The notes: generated from the sequence alone by a model not told the origin. Positions 44,215-53,073 are shown, counted from the first letter of the stretch. The stretch: 64,000 bases of DNA from Actinomycetes bacterium (GCA_021816935.1 JAKAWR010000007.1:102304-166303), one strand, 5' to 3'. Translations and numbers: made by a program.

Positions 44215-45377
44215 TAAATGGCTGCACCGACCATGCCCACAGGCATGGAGAGATCCTCGAGCATGGCGAGGTCCTCCTGCGGGCTACGGCCCAGGGTAGT
44301 CAGGTAGTTCCCGACGATCAGGGCGTTGACGCCTGCCGTGAGGCCGATGGCCTGTAGCTCTTTCAAGGTTACCTCCCTGCCGCCTGCATAGCGAAGGACT
44401 GCCGATGGCAGGCCCAAACGGAAGAGGGCGATCCAGCGGATGGCCTCCCAGGGTCGCATCAAGGTACGGGATCCGAGTGGAGTCCCCGGGCGGGGGTTGA
44501 GGAAGTTGATGGGGACGTCGCACGGTCCGAGCCGCCGGAGCTCTTCGAGCATCTCGAGCCGCTGCTCGTCGCTTTCGCCCAGGTTCAGCAGCACCCCCGA
44601 GCAAAGCTCCATGCCCGCGTCCTTCACGATTCCGCAGGTCTCGAGCCGCTCATCGAAGGAGTGGCTGGAGACGATCTTCGGGAAGAACGACCGGGCCGTC
44701 TCCAGGTTGTGGTTGTAGCAGTGGACCCCTGCTTCGGCCAGCCTGCCGGCCTTCGTACGATCAAGTAACCCGGCACTGCACGCAACCTGCAGGCCCGTCT
44801 CGCGTTTCACGAGCCGCACGGCGTCGATGATCCTCTCCAGAGTCCGCTCGTCCGGGCCTCTTATCGCAAGGACCATGCAGAACTTCGAGGCTCCTGTCGC
44901 GGCCGTGGCTCGGGCCGCCGACAGGATATCGTCGCGGTCGACGAAGGGCGTGGCCTTGACGGGGCTGTCGAAGCGGGACGACTGGGAGCAGAAGCCGCAG
45001 TCCTCCGTGCAGGCGCCGGTCTTGACCGAAAGGATTCCCTCCAGCTCCACCTGCAGCCCGCAGCGGTCCACGCGCACCTCGTGCGCCAGAGCGGCCAGGG
45101 CCGCTACATGCTCCTCGCCGAGCTTAGAGAGGGCGGCCAGCTCGTTCTGATCGAGATCCCTCCGTTCGTCGAGCAGGGCGCGGGAGGCTTCGCTGATGAG
45201 CGCCCTGGCCTTCGCCGGGTTGGGTGAAGCCGGGCCATCGGGTTGCGAGGACCTCCCGACCGACGGGAAGGAGGGATCTCCCGGTAGCGGCGTCCCGCCA
45301 TCCGATAACGACGTGGCTTTCCCCGGAAGCGAGGAGGACTTGCGCGACGACGGCATGGTGACAGAGGTTGATTGCAC
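44214..45377 (-). CDS. bioB: Biotin synthase
   Basis: Radical SAM enzyme that inserts sulfur into dethiobiotin. 387 residues including a 50-residue Ser/Pro-rich N-terminal tail. Radical-SAM motif CTEDCGFCSQS (CxxxCxxC) sits near residue 125; other parts: GILSVKTGACTEDCGFC, GLLDRTKAGRLAEAGVHCYNHNLETA, GVLLNLGESDEQR and PINFLNPRPGTPLG. It starts at GTG, six bases after TAGACT. It lies on the opposite strand to bioAFD and precedes bsaP. Confidence 0.95.
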   Translation of the reverse strand: MQSTSVTMPSSRKSSSLPGKATSLSDGGTPLPGDPSFPSVGRSSQPDGPASPNPAKARALISEASRALLDERRDLDQNELAALSKLGEEHVAALAALAHEVRVDRCGLQVELEGILSVKTGACTEDCGFCSQSSRFDSPVKATPFVDRDDILSAARATAATGASKFCMVLAIRGPDERTLERIIDAVRLVKRETGLQVACSAGLLDRTKAGRLAEAGVHCYNHNLETARSFFPKIVSSHSFDERLETCGIVKDAGMELCSGVLLNLGESDEQRLEMLEELRRLGPCDVPINFLNPRPGTPLGSRTLMRPWEAIRWIALFRLGLPSAVLRYAGGREVTLKELQAIGLTAGVNALIVGNYLTTLGRSPQEDLAMLEDLSMPVGMVGAAI

Positions 45378-45389
45378 GAGAGCAGTCTA
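45375..45389 (-). promoter_or_regulatory. bioB-bsaP promoter, probably leaderless
   Basis: TAGACT (45389-45384 on the minus strand), six bases (GCTCTC), GTG at 45377. Confidence 0.5.
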
Positions 45390-45417
45390 CCAACCGGTCC
45401 GGCGCCCCAGTCGAGCG

Positions 45418-45645
45418 GTGAGACTGGCCGGCCTGCGCGTGAGCACCGGGTTGCAGATGCCCGATTGCTGCGCGCTGCTTGCCGCGGAAGCGACGGGGGC
45501 TCGCATCGCCTCGTTCGACGCCTCTCTGGCCCAAGCCGCCGGCACGCGCTCTCTGCCAGTCGTGCAGAGCCGAGGCGGGGCCGCGTGCCCGGCCCTACGA
45601 CCCGCCCGTACGTGCCCGGTGGTGATCGGGAGCGGTGGCGGTTAG
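45418..45645 (+). pseudogene. PIN-domain (VapC-like) toxin remnant
   Basis: The 75-codon open frame encodes VRLAGLRVSTGLQMPDCCAL followed by LAAEATGARIASFDASLAQA, which resembles the C-terminal third of VapC/PIN toxins (MPDxxxAxxA near the third acidic residue, then TFDxxLxxAA). The N-terminal two thirds with the first catalytic Asp, and any antitoxin, are missing: the region upstream is bioB on the other strand. Likely a decayed toxin gene. The rest of the 430-base gap (45646-45807) has a GGTTG...CAACC hairpin at 45650-45667 but no recognised riboswitch. Confidence 0.55.
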
Positions 45646-45807
45646 CATGGGTTGTCGAACGGCAACCGGCGGGAGGCAAGCCCCTTGCAGGCTCGCGAAG
45701 GTGATAGGTCGTGACGATGTGCCGAGGTCTTTGTGCTGAGAACTGCCATGCCCCCGCAGGTACCCGGCACAGGGAATTCGAGAAATGCTGAACCCTGGAG
45801 GTGACCT

Positions 45808-47109
45808 ATGTCTTGGGAGTTCGAGACCGATCCGGAGTACCAGGAGAAGCTCGACTGGGCGAAAAACCTGGTCGAGCAGGAAATATATCCGCTCGAGACA
45901 CTCGATCTCGACTACGACACGTTCGTGGAGGCAGCGCGCCCGCTCCAGGAGCAGGTCAGGGAGAAAGGCCTGTGGGCGGCTCACCTGCCACCGGAGTTGG
46001 GCGGCGGGGGCTACGGACAGGTGAAGTTGGGGCTGCTTCACGAGATCGTGGGGCGGTCGCCTCTCGCCCCTGTCGTTTTCGGCAACAACGCCCCGGACTC
46101 GGGCAATGCCGAGCTGATCGCCGTGGCCACGGAGCAGACCGGCCGTACCGATCAACGGGAACGCTGGCTCCATCCCCTGCTCGAAGGCAGGCTGCGCAGC
46201 GGCTTCTCCATGACCGAGCCCGGAACAGCGGGCTCGGACCCGACACTTCTCGAGACCTCAGCGGTGAGGGATGGCGACGTTTGGGTGATCAACGGCCACA
46301 AGTGGTTCACGACGAACGGCTCGATAGCTGACTTCCTGATCGTCATGGCGGTGACCGATCCGTCGGCTGGCCCCTACGACCGGTGCTCGATGATCGTGGT
46401 GCCTGCGGACGCCCCCGGGGTGAACATCGTGCGTGACGTTCCCACGATGGAGCATCCCCACATCTCGGAGGGCAATTTCTGGGGCCACACCGAGATCGTC
46501 TACGAGAACGTGAGAGTGCCCGCCGGGAATCTGCTCGGTAACGAGGGGTCAGGGTTCAGGCTGGCGCAGGCCCGCCTCGGTCCGGGAAGGATCCATCACG
46601 CCATGAGATGGCTGGGCCAGGCCCAGCGAGCTTTCGACATGATGTGCGAAAGGGCGGTATCCAGGAGGTCGCACGGCTCACTGCTCTCGGAGAAGCAGAT
46701 GATCCAGGCGTTCGTGGCGGACTCGCTGGCGGAGATGACGGCTGCTCGCCTGCTGACACTGTACGCGGCCTGGAAAATGGATCAGGAGGGGCCGGTGACG
46801 GCGAGGGTGGAGATCGGCATGATCAAGTACTACGGAGCAGCCGTGCTTTACAACGTAATCGACCGGGCGATCCAGGTTCACGGGGGCCTCGGCTTCTCCA
46901 GCGACATGCCGCTCGAGCGGATGTACAGGGCGGCCAGGTCGGCCCGCATATACGACGGTGCGGACGAGGTTCACAAGGCGTCGGTGGCCAAGCGTGTGTT
47001 GCGAGCCTACAAGGCGGCAGAGGTTCCCACGGAGTATATCCCGAAGCGGCGGGAAGCGGCGAAGCAGAAGTTTGCTGACCTGCTGTCCGAGGCCACCGCC
47101 GACGACTGA
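45808..47109 (+). CDS. Acyl-CoA dehydrogenase family protein
   Basis: 433-residue FAD flavoprotein. Segments: WAAHLPPELGGGGYGQVKLGLLHEIVGRS, FSMTEPGTAGSDPTLLETSAVRDGDVWVINGHKWFTTNG, VYENVRVPAGNLLGNEGSGFRLAQARLGPGRIHHAMRWLGQAQRAF, and the C-terminal YNVIDRAIQVHGGLGFSSDMPLERMYRAARSARIYDGADEVHKASVAKRVL. The ACAD11-like long N-terminus and the GADEVHK end (catalytic base position differs from fatty ACADs) mean the acyl substrate is uncertain. ATG 45808 has GGAGGTGA upstream. About 76 bases precede recO. Confidence 0.92.
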   Translation: MSWEFETDPEYQEKLDWAKNLVEQEIYPLETLDLDYDTFVEAARPLQEQVREKGLWAAHLPPELGGGGYGQVKLGLLHEIVGRSPLAPVVFGNNAPDSGNAELIAVATEQTGRTDQRERWLHPLLEGRLRSGFSMTEPGTAGSDPTLLETSAVRDGDVWVINGHKWFTTNGSIADFLIVMAVTDPSAGPYDRCSMIVVPADAPGVNIVRDVPTMEHPHISEGNFWGHTEIVYENVRVPAGNLLGNEGSGFRLAQARLGPGRIHHAMRWLGQAQRAFDMMCERAVSRRSHGSLLSEKQMIQAFVADSLAEMTAARLLTLYAAWKMDQEGPVTARVEIGMIKYYGAAVLYNVIDRAIQVHGGLGFSSDMPLERMYRAARSARIYDGADEVHKASVAKRVLRAYKAAEVPTEYIPKRREAAKQKFADLLSEATADD

Positions 47110-47185
47110 GCCGCCTGGCGCAGCAGAGGACGGAGCGCCATCCCGAACCGTGCTGGTCCAACACGCAAGACAAGGCGGCTGAACG

Positions 47186-47893
47186 GTGCCGAGCTACCAC
47201 GACAGGGGCGTAGTCCTGCGCACGACGAAGCTGGGAGAGTCTGACAGGATCATCGCGATCCTGACCGAGGAACACGGCCAGGTCCGGGCAGTGGCGAAGG
47301 GCGTGCGCAAGACCACCTCGAAGTTCGGGGGCCGCCTGGAGCCGGCGAGTCACGTTGTCGTCATGTGTTGGAAGGGCAGGGATCTCGACATCGTCCAGCA
47401 GGTGCAGGTGATCGACGCCTTCCGTGCAATCAAAGAGGATCTCTCGCGGCTGGCGGCGGCGGCGGCTGTCCTGGAGCTGTCCGCGAAGCTGAGTAGCGAG
47501 GGCAACCCGGACCCCGCCCTCTACAGAATGCTGGTGGGGGCGCTCGCCGTGATCGAGAAGGACAACCCTCCGCTCGTGAAGGCGGGCTTCTACCTCAAGT
47601 CCCTGGCGCTGGAGGGAAGCTCCCCGGTTGTCGACGCCTGTGTCAGGTGTGGCGATGGCGACGAGTTGGTCGCTTTCGACATGGGCCAGGGGGGACTGCT
47701 CTGCCGGAAGTGCCGTAGCGGGACTCCGGTTTCTCCCGAGGCGATCAGCGCAATGCGGTTCGTGCTGGGCGGGCGGCTGGCCGAAGCGCTTGGGGCGGTG
47801 GCAGAGCCGGTCGCTGGCGAGGTGGAGGCGCTGTCCCGCCAAGCCGTTGAGTATTACCTCGGTACCAGGCTGCGAGCACGATCCCTCGACTGA
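47186..47893 (+). CDS. recO: DNA repair protein RecO
   Basis: Recombination mediator that loads RecA with RecR. 235 residues: OB-fold N-terminus DRGVVLRTTKLGESDRIIAILTEEHGQVRAVAKGVRKTTSKFGGRLEP, helical middle, and a zinc site CVRCGDGDELVAF...GGLLCRKC. The start GTG 47186 fits the family boundary. Converges with the DUF4190 gene; CCGGC-TGGG-CCGG at 47899-47911 could be a weak terminator. Confidence 0.94.
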   Translation: MPSYHDRGVVLRTTKLGESDRIIAILTEEHGQVRAVAKGVRKTTSKFGGRLEPASHVVVMCWKGRDLDIVQQVQVIDAFRAIKEDLSRLAAAAAVLELSAKLSSEGNPDPALYRMLVGALAVIEKDNPPLVKAGFYLKSLALEGSSPVVDACVRCGDGDELVAFDMGQGGLLCRKCRSGTPVSPEAISAMRFVLGGRLAEALGAVAEPVAGEVEALSRQAVEYYLGTRLRARSLD

Positions 47894-47920
47894 GAGCGCC
47901 GGCTGGGCCGGGGCACAAGG

Positions 47921-48610
47921 TCAGCCTGAGCTACTTGTGGCTGCCGCAATTATCAAGGCGATCACGATAATCGCAATACCGACCACGCAGAATCCCACTA
48001 TGATCCCCGCGAGAGCTAGGCCCCTTCCTCCTTGAGCGCGCCCTTCCTTGTCGATCATTGACTTCGCCACGAAACCCAGGATTATGCCGGCTATCGCAGT
48101 AAGGGGCCAGATGGGCCAGATGACAATTCCGCCCACCGAACACACTAGCGAGGCCACCGCAAGACCGTTGGTCGGGCGAGGTACCGGCATGGGTGGCCCG
48201 TATTGGTAGCCGCCCGGAGGCCCGTATTGACCACCGGGATAGCCGTAGGGTGGGTGGCCGTAGTGAGGGTAGCGGTAAGGAGGGGCGCCATAGGGAGACG
48301 GGCCGGAAACCGGCGCGGGGTACTGTTGCGGGGGAGCCCCTTGAGGTGCGTTGGGAGGGCATGGCCGCTCCGAAGGCGGCGGCGACTGCTGAGGCAGGCT
48401 GGCGGACCGGTCGTCCCCGTTCAGGTTGCCCTGCCGGCTGGGTGGGACCGGGTCGGAGGGCATATCGGGGTCAGTGGCCCCGCCAGCCCCTCCGGCCGGA
48501 ACCGGCGCGGATGACGCCGAGTGACTACCCGGGTCCGGCTGGCCGACCTGGTCAGGCTTGCCGACCGGGTCCGGCTGGTCATCGTTGGGCAGTGGGGGAG
48601 CGTCGCTAAT
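47921..48610 (-). CDS. Proline-rich DUF4190 membrane protein
   Basis: A Pro/Gly/Tyr-rich N-terminal half (YGAPPYRYPHYGHPPYGYPG) precedes two transmembrane segments: NGLAVASLVCSVGGIVIWPI and LALAGIIVGFCVVGIAIIVI, with the DUF4190 loop GFVAKSMIDKEGRAQGGRG. Function unknown; such proteins are common in actinobacteria. The start is uncertain. TGC-TATAGT, an extended -10, lies at 48625-48617 inside a longer frame (ATG 48694), so translation probably begins downstream. The base triplet at the leaderless position is ATT (48610), a rare start codon; the first downstream ATG would remove about 50 residues. Confidence 0.78.
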   Translation of the reverse strand: MSDAPPLPNDDQPDPVGKPDQVGQPDPGSHSASSAPVPAGGAGGATDPDMPSDPVPPSRQGNLNGDDRSASLPQQSPPPSERPCPPNAPQGAPPQQYPAPVSGPSPYGAPPYRYPHYGHPPYGYPGGQYGPPGGYQYGPPMPVPRPTNGLAVASLVCSVGGIVIWPIWPLTAIAGIILGFVAKSMIDKEGRAQGGRGLALAGIIVGFCVVGIAIIVIALIIAAATSSSG

Positions 48611-48622
48611 GAACGGACTATA
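48608..48622 (-). promoter_or_regulatory. Extended -10 promoter of the DUF4190 gene
   Basis: TATAGT (48622-48617 on the minus strand) preceded by TGC, an extended -10. Six bases later is ATT (48610), in frame with the DUF4190 protein. Confidence 0.5.
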
Positions 48623-48812
48623 GCAGGTTGCCTCGTTGTGCGGGCTCTTCCGGCCTTGCCGGCGGAGCGCTCGCGGGCGTTTCCGCCGGAACATACTGCC
48701 GCTCAGTGTGGCAAATGCCTGGTAGCGTTACCGCAACGCCACTACTTCAGGTGGCAGTCCGTTGGACACCGAGAGCGGTGATCTGACCGGCGGGGTATCG
48801 CGGGCGCCCTGT

Positions 48813-48827
48813 TATACTCCCCGTATG
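48813..48827 (+). promoter_or_regulatory. glyS promoter, probably leaderless
   Basis: TATACT (48813-48818), six bases (CCCCGT), ATG (48825). No Shine-Dalgarno sequence and no T-box are present. Confidence 0.6.
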
Positions 48828-50138
48828 GGCGAACCGGCAGGCGGCGAGCTGATGGAGAAGATCGTCAACCTCTGTAAGAGGCGCGGCTTTATTTTCCCAT
48901 CTGCAGAGATATATGGCGGATTCCGTTCGACGTACGACTATGGACCGCTCGGCGCGCTCATGCTCCGCAACGTGAAGGAGGCATGGTGGCTCTCGATGGT
49001 GCAGTTGAGAGACGACGTCGTCGGCCTGGACGCCGCGATCCTGTCGAGTCCCAGGATATGGGAGGCGTCGGGGCACCTGAAGAACTTCACCGACCCGCTC
49101 GTCGAGTGCCGTAAGTGCCATGAGCGATCGAGGGCCGACAAGATCGACGGAAAGTGCCCCGCCTGCGGTTCGGAGGATCTGACCGAGGCGAAGCGCTTCA
49201 ATCTGATGTTCAAGACCCACGCCGGGCCAGTCGAGGACGAGGGGGCTGTGGCCTACCTGCGGCCGGAGACAGCCCAGGGCATGTTCGTGAACTTCGCTGC
49301 AGTGCTCAACACATCCCGCAAGAAGCCCCCTTTTGGTATAGCGCAGATGGGCAAGTCCTTCCGCAACGAGATCACGCCGCAGAACTTCGTGTTCAGGACC
49401 CGGGAGTTCGAGCAGATGGAGATGGAGTTCTTTGTGCCGCCTGAAGAGTCGCCCAAGTGGTACGAGTACTGGTGCAACGAGCGCTTCCAGTGGTACGTGG
49501 ACCTCGGCATTGCCAAGGATAGGCTGCGGCTGCGTCCCCATTCGGCGGAAGAGCTGTCCCACTACTCGTCCGGCACCTCGGACGTGGAGTTCCTCTTCCC
49601 GTGGGGTTGGGACGAGCTGGAGGGCATAGCGAACAGGACCGACTACGATCTGTTGGCTCATACTGCCGTGTCGGGCGAGCCGCTCGAGTTCTTCGACCAG
49701 GCCACCTCAGTCCGGTACGTTCCTCACGTCATCGAGCCTGCGGCGGGGGCTACGCGTACGATGATGGCGTTCCTGATCGACGCGTACGAGGAGGATGAGG
49801 TGGCTGGCGAGAGGAGGGTGGTGCTGCGGCTCGATCCGCGCCTTGCCCCCTATAAGGTGGCAGTGCTGCCGCTCTCGAAACACGTTGACCTCGTGCCCGT
49901 GGCGCGCGAGGTGCTGGCGAAGCTGCAGCCGCTCTTCATGTGCGAGCTCGACGTGACACAGAGCATCGGGCGGCGATACAGAAGGCAGGACGAGATTGGT
50001 ACGCCGTGGTGCGTCACGGTAGATTTCGAGACGTTGTCGGACCGGGCGGTCACCGTCCGGGACAGGGACACAACGGAGCAGGTGAGGGTGGGGATCGATG
50101 GGCTCGTGGCCGAGCTCGCCGGGCGGTACCGGGGCTGA
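48825..50138 (+). CDS. glyS: Glycyl-tRNA synthetase
   Basis: Class II homodimeric GlyRS, charging tRNA-Gly. 437 residues: RRGFIFPSAEIYGGFRSTYDYGPLGALM, zinc-type insert CRKCHERSRADKIDGKCPAC, motif 2 AQMGKSFRNEITPQNFVFRTREFEQMEMEFF, YDLLAHT, and motif 3-anticodon-binding region VLPLSKH. ATG 48825 is chosen because TATACT lies six bases before it; GTG-type starts further upstream (48762) add unconserved residues. ppdK follows after 26 bases. Confidence 0.96.
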   Translation: MGEPAGGELMEKIVNLCKRRGFIFPSAEIYGGFRSTYDYGPLGALMLRNVKEAWWLSMVQLRDDVVGLDAAILSSPRIWEASGHLKNFTDPLVECRKCHERSRADKIDGKCPACGSEDLTEAKRFNLMFKTHAGPVEDEGAVAYLRPETAQGMFVNFAAVLNTSRKKPPFGIAQMGKSFRNEITPQNFVFRTREFEQMEMEFFVPPEESPKWYEYWCNERFQWYVDLGIAKDRLRLRPHSAEELSHYSSGTSDVEFLFPWGWDELEGIANRTDYDLLAHTAVSGEPLEFFDQATSVRYVPHVIEPAAGATRTMMAFLIDAYEEDEVAGERRVVLRLDPRLAPYKVAVLPLSKHVDLVPVAREVLAKLQPLFMCELDVTQSIGRRYRRQDEIGTPWCVTVDFETLSDRAVTVRDRDTTEQVRVGIDGLVAELAGRYRG

Positions 50139-50164
50139 AGCTCCTACATGAGGCAGGAGGCCAG

Positions 50165-52864
50165 ATGACTTACGTTTACGATTTCGATTTCGCGCACGCC
50201 GCTTCGCCGATCGAGCTAAAGGGGTTGCTGGGCGGTAAGGGAGCCGGCCTTGCGGAGATGGCGTCGGTGCTGGGACTGCCGGTGCCGCCGGGTTTTACCA
50301 TCTCGACCGACGCCTGCCGGGCCTACCTGCAGCGAGGCTGGCCGGAAGGGCTCGACGACGAGGTGGCGGTTGCCAGGGAGAGGCTCGAGAACCGGATGGG
50401 CAAGCGGATAGGCGATCCGGATGACCCGCTTCTCGTGAGCGTGCGTTCGGGAGCCAAGTTCTCCATGCCCGGCATGATGGACACCGTCCTGAATCTCGGG
50501 CTCAACGACCAGTCGGTGGACGGGCTTGCACTCCGGACGTCCGGCAAGCGCTTTGCTTACGACTCCTACCGGCGCTTCCTCTCCATGTTCGGTCGGATCG
50601 TGCTCGGGATCGATGGAACCCTCTTCGACCGGGAGCTGGAGGCGGCAAAGGAGAGGGAGAGCGTGCGGAGCGACGCGGAGCTCTCTCCTGAGGCCCTGGG
50701 CGGCCTCGTCGAGTCGTACAAGAACACGATCGAGCGGGAGACCGGGTCGCCGTTTCCCCAGGATCCGGCCGACCAGCTGACCGGCGCCATCGGGGCCGTG
50801 TTCAACTCGTGGCAGGGTCCGAGGGCGACCGCCTACCGGGAGCACGAGCACATTCCCCATGACCTCGGAACGGCAGTGAACGTTCAGGCGATGGTCTTCG
50901 GGAATCGTGACGACCAGTCGGGAACCGGTGTGGGTTTTACCAGGGACCCCGCGACCGGGACAAAGGGTGTCTACGGGGATTTCCTGCTGAACGCACAGGG
51001 CGAGGACGTGGTTGCCGGGATCCGCAACACCTTGCCCCTGCCGTCCCTTGCGGAGTCCATGCCGGATGTGTACGAGGAGTTGCTCGGCATTTTCGCCAGG
51101 CTGGAGAGACACTTCCGGGACATGTGCGATACGGAGTTCACCATTGAGCAGGGGAAGCTCTGGATGCTCCAGACGAGGGTTGGCAAGAGAACGGGCAGGG
51201 CGGCGCTCCAGATGGCGGTGGATATGACGTCGGACCCGGACATAATGCTCACCCGGGAGGAGGCTATCGGGAGGATCTCACCGGCTCATCTGGAGCAGGT
51301 CCTTCATCCGCAGTTTGCCCAGGGCGACTACAAGGTGGTGGCGACGGGACTGGGCGCATCGCCCGGTGCCGCGGTGGGGCGGGCCTATTTCACGGCTGAC
51401 GGTGCCGCCGAGGCTCATGCCAGGGGAGAGCAGGTCGTTCTCGTGCGCAACGAGACCTCTCCGGAGGACGTCCACGGGATGCTGGCTGCCGAGGGCGTAC
51501 TTACCTCGAGGGGCGGTCTCGTGTCGCACGCAGCGGTCGTGGCCCGGGGATGGGGCAAGCCGGCTGTCGTGGGCGCCGAGTCGGTCAAGATATCTGGCGG
51601 AGATATGGCGGGGCAGGGCGGGGCTTCGGGCGAGGCGGGCAGTGGAAGTTCGGGCGCCGGCTGGAGCTTCAAGGCCGGCGGCGTCGTCGTAGCTGAGGGC
51701 GACTGGATCTCTATCGACGGGACGAACGGTACCGTAGTGGCCGGCCAGGTGCCCTTGTCGCATTCCGAGACACCGGTGGCTCTCGAGCAGATCCTTACCT
51801 GGGCGGACGAGATACGCAAGGGCCGCCTCGGGGTGCGCGCCAACGCCGACAACGGCCCGGATGCAGCCAATGCGAGGCGAAACGGCGCAGAGGGGATCGG
51901 GCTATGCCGTACGGAGCACATGTTCCTCGTCGCGGACCGCCTGCCGATCGTGAGGCGGATGATCCTCGCATCGTCTCCCGAGGAGGAGGCAGCCGCTCTG
52001 GAGGAGCTCCGAGCCGCACAGAAGGACGATTTCGTCGAGATCCTGAAGGAGATGGACGGCCTTCCGGTGATCGTGCGCCTGCTCGATCCGCCCCTCCACG
52101 AGTTCCTACCGAAGACCGAGGAGCTTGCGAGGAGGGCGGCGACAGAGGGCCTCTCCCCGGAGGATGAGAAACTGTATCGTGCCGCGCTCGACATGAGGGA
52201 ATCCAACCCCATGCTCGGCACGAGAGGCGTGCGCCTCGGCGTGGTCAGGCCGGGCCTCTACGCCATGCAGGTGAAGGCGCTGATGCAGGCCGCCCTGGAA
52301 AGGGTGAGAAGCGGCGGGGATCCGGTGGTGGAGGTGATGATCCCCCTCGTTGTTACGGCGGCCGAGATGGAGCTCGCCCGGGGATGGGTCGAAGGGGCCG
52401 TGGAGGAGGTGCTCGCCTCGGCGTCGGCAGAGGAACGGGCCAAGATGTCGGTGAAGATCGGCACGATGATAGAGACGCCTCGTGCCGCCCTGCGGGCCGG
52501 CGAGATCGCTCAGGTGGCAGAGTTCTTCTCCTTCGGGACGAATGACCTGACCCAGATGACCTTCGGGTTCAGCCGTGACGACGTCGAGGGCCGGATGATG
52601 CACGACTACCTGGCGATGGGGCTCCTGCAGCGTAACCCCTTCGAGACCGTGGATGCGGACGGGGTTGGCGAGCTCGTGCGGATGGCAGTGAAGAGCGGCC
52701 GGCAGGCGCGGCCCGGCCTTGATCTCGGCGTGTGCGGCGAGCACGGGGGAGATCCCGAGTCGATCCGGGTTTTCTTCGAGGCCGGCGTGGATTACGTCAG
52801 CTGCTCGCCGTTCAGGGTTCCTGTGGCTCGCCTGGCGGCGGCCCAGGCCGTACTCGGCGCGTAA
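50165..52864 (+). CDS. ppdK: Pyruvate, phosphate dikinase
   Basis: Interconverts pyruvate, ATP and phosphate with PEP, AMP and PPi. 899 residues: ATP-grasp N-terminus (LGGKGAGLAEMASVLGLPVPPGF; RSGAKFSMPGMMDTVLNLGLND), phosphohistidine domain with SRGGLVSHAAVVARGWGKPAVVG (His455) and the C-terminal PEP barrel (GTRGVRLGVVRPGLYAMQVKAL; LGVCGEHGGDPES with catalytic Cys). The residue two before His455, normally a regulatory Thr, is Val453. A Gly/Ser-rich insertion of about 24 residues follows VGAESVKI. AGGAGG stands upstream of ATG 50165; open frame reaching to 49940 overlaps glyS. Confidence 0.95.
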   Translation: MTYVYDFDFAHAASPIELKGLLGGKGAGLAEMASVLGLPVPPGFTISTDACRAYLQRGWPEGLDDEVAVARERLENRMGKRIGDPDDPLLVSVRSGAKFSMPGMMDTVLNLGLNDQSVDGLALRTSGKRFAYDSYRRFLSMFGRIVLGIDGTLFDRELEAAKERESVRSDAELSPEALGGLVESYKNTIERETGSPFPQDPADQLTGAIGAVFNSWQGPRATAYREHEHIPHDLGTAVNVQAMVFGNRDDQSGTGVGFTRDPATGTKGVYGDFLLNAQGEDVVAGIRNTLPLPSLAESMPDVYEELLGIFARLERHFRDMCDTEFTIEQGKLWMLQTRVGKRTGRAALQMAVDMTSDPDIMLTREEAIGRISPAHLEQVLHPQFAQGDYKVVATGLGASPGAAVGRAYFTADGAAEAHARGEQVVLVRNETSPEDVHGMLAAEGVLTSRGGLVSHAAVVARGWGKPAVVGAESVKISGGDMAGQGGASGEAGSGSSGAGWSFKAGGVVVAEGDWISIDGTNGTVVAGQVPLSHSETPVALEQILTWADEIRKGRLGVRANADNGPDAANARRNGAEGIGLCRTEHMFLVADRLPIVRRMILASSPEEEAAALEELRAAQKDDFVEILKEMDGLPVIVRLLDPPLHEFLPKTEELARRAATEGLSPEDEKLYRAALDMRESNPMLGTRGVRLGVVRPGLYAMQVKALMQAALERVRSGGDPVVEVMIPLVVTAAEMELARGWVEGAVEEVLASASAEERAKMSVKIGTMIETPRAALRAGEIAQVAEFFSFGTNDLTQMTFGFSRDDVEGRMMHDYLAMGLLQRNPFETVDADGVGELVRMAVKSGRQARPGLDLGVCGEHGGDPESIRVFFEAGVDYVSCSPFRVPVARLAAAQAVLGA

Positions 52865-52872
52865 CCGAGGTC

Positions 52873-53073
52873 TCAGGCCAGTACGTCTATTCGAGTTTCA
52901 TAACGGCCGGTGTCTCGGCGTCGCTGGTAGGCGGTTGCGCGATGCTCGATCCGGACCAGGTGAATGATCCGTGTTTCGGTGTCGATGCGGTAGATCGCCC
53001 AGTAGGCACCGCGGCGAGCCAAGAAGCACCCGGCAAACGAAGCGCGCAGGGTCGTCGACTCATACGGAGCCCA
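52873..53073 (-). pseudogene. RelE/ParE-type toxin remnant
   Basis: Minus-strand open stretch from a stop (53076-53074) to TGA 52873, with no start codon in frame near its beginning. It encodes APYESTTLRASFAGCFLARR followed by GAYWAIYRIDTETRIIHLVR and IEHRATAYQRR, closely resembling the C-terminal two thirds of RelE toxins (the RxGxYRVIYxID and VxxVxHRxxVY motifs). The N-terminus and antitoxin are missing. This fills the 246-base gap between ppdK and trpB2. Confidence 0.7.

Noticed and set aside
45650..45807. Riboswitch before the acyl-CoA dehydrogenase
   Set aside because: A small GGTTG/CAACC hairpin is present but no known riboswitch core could be recognised.
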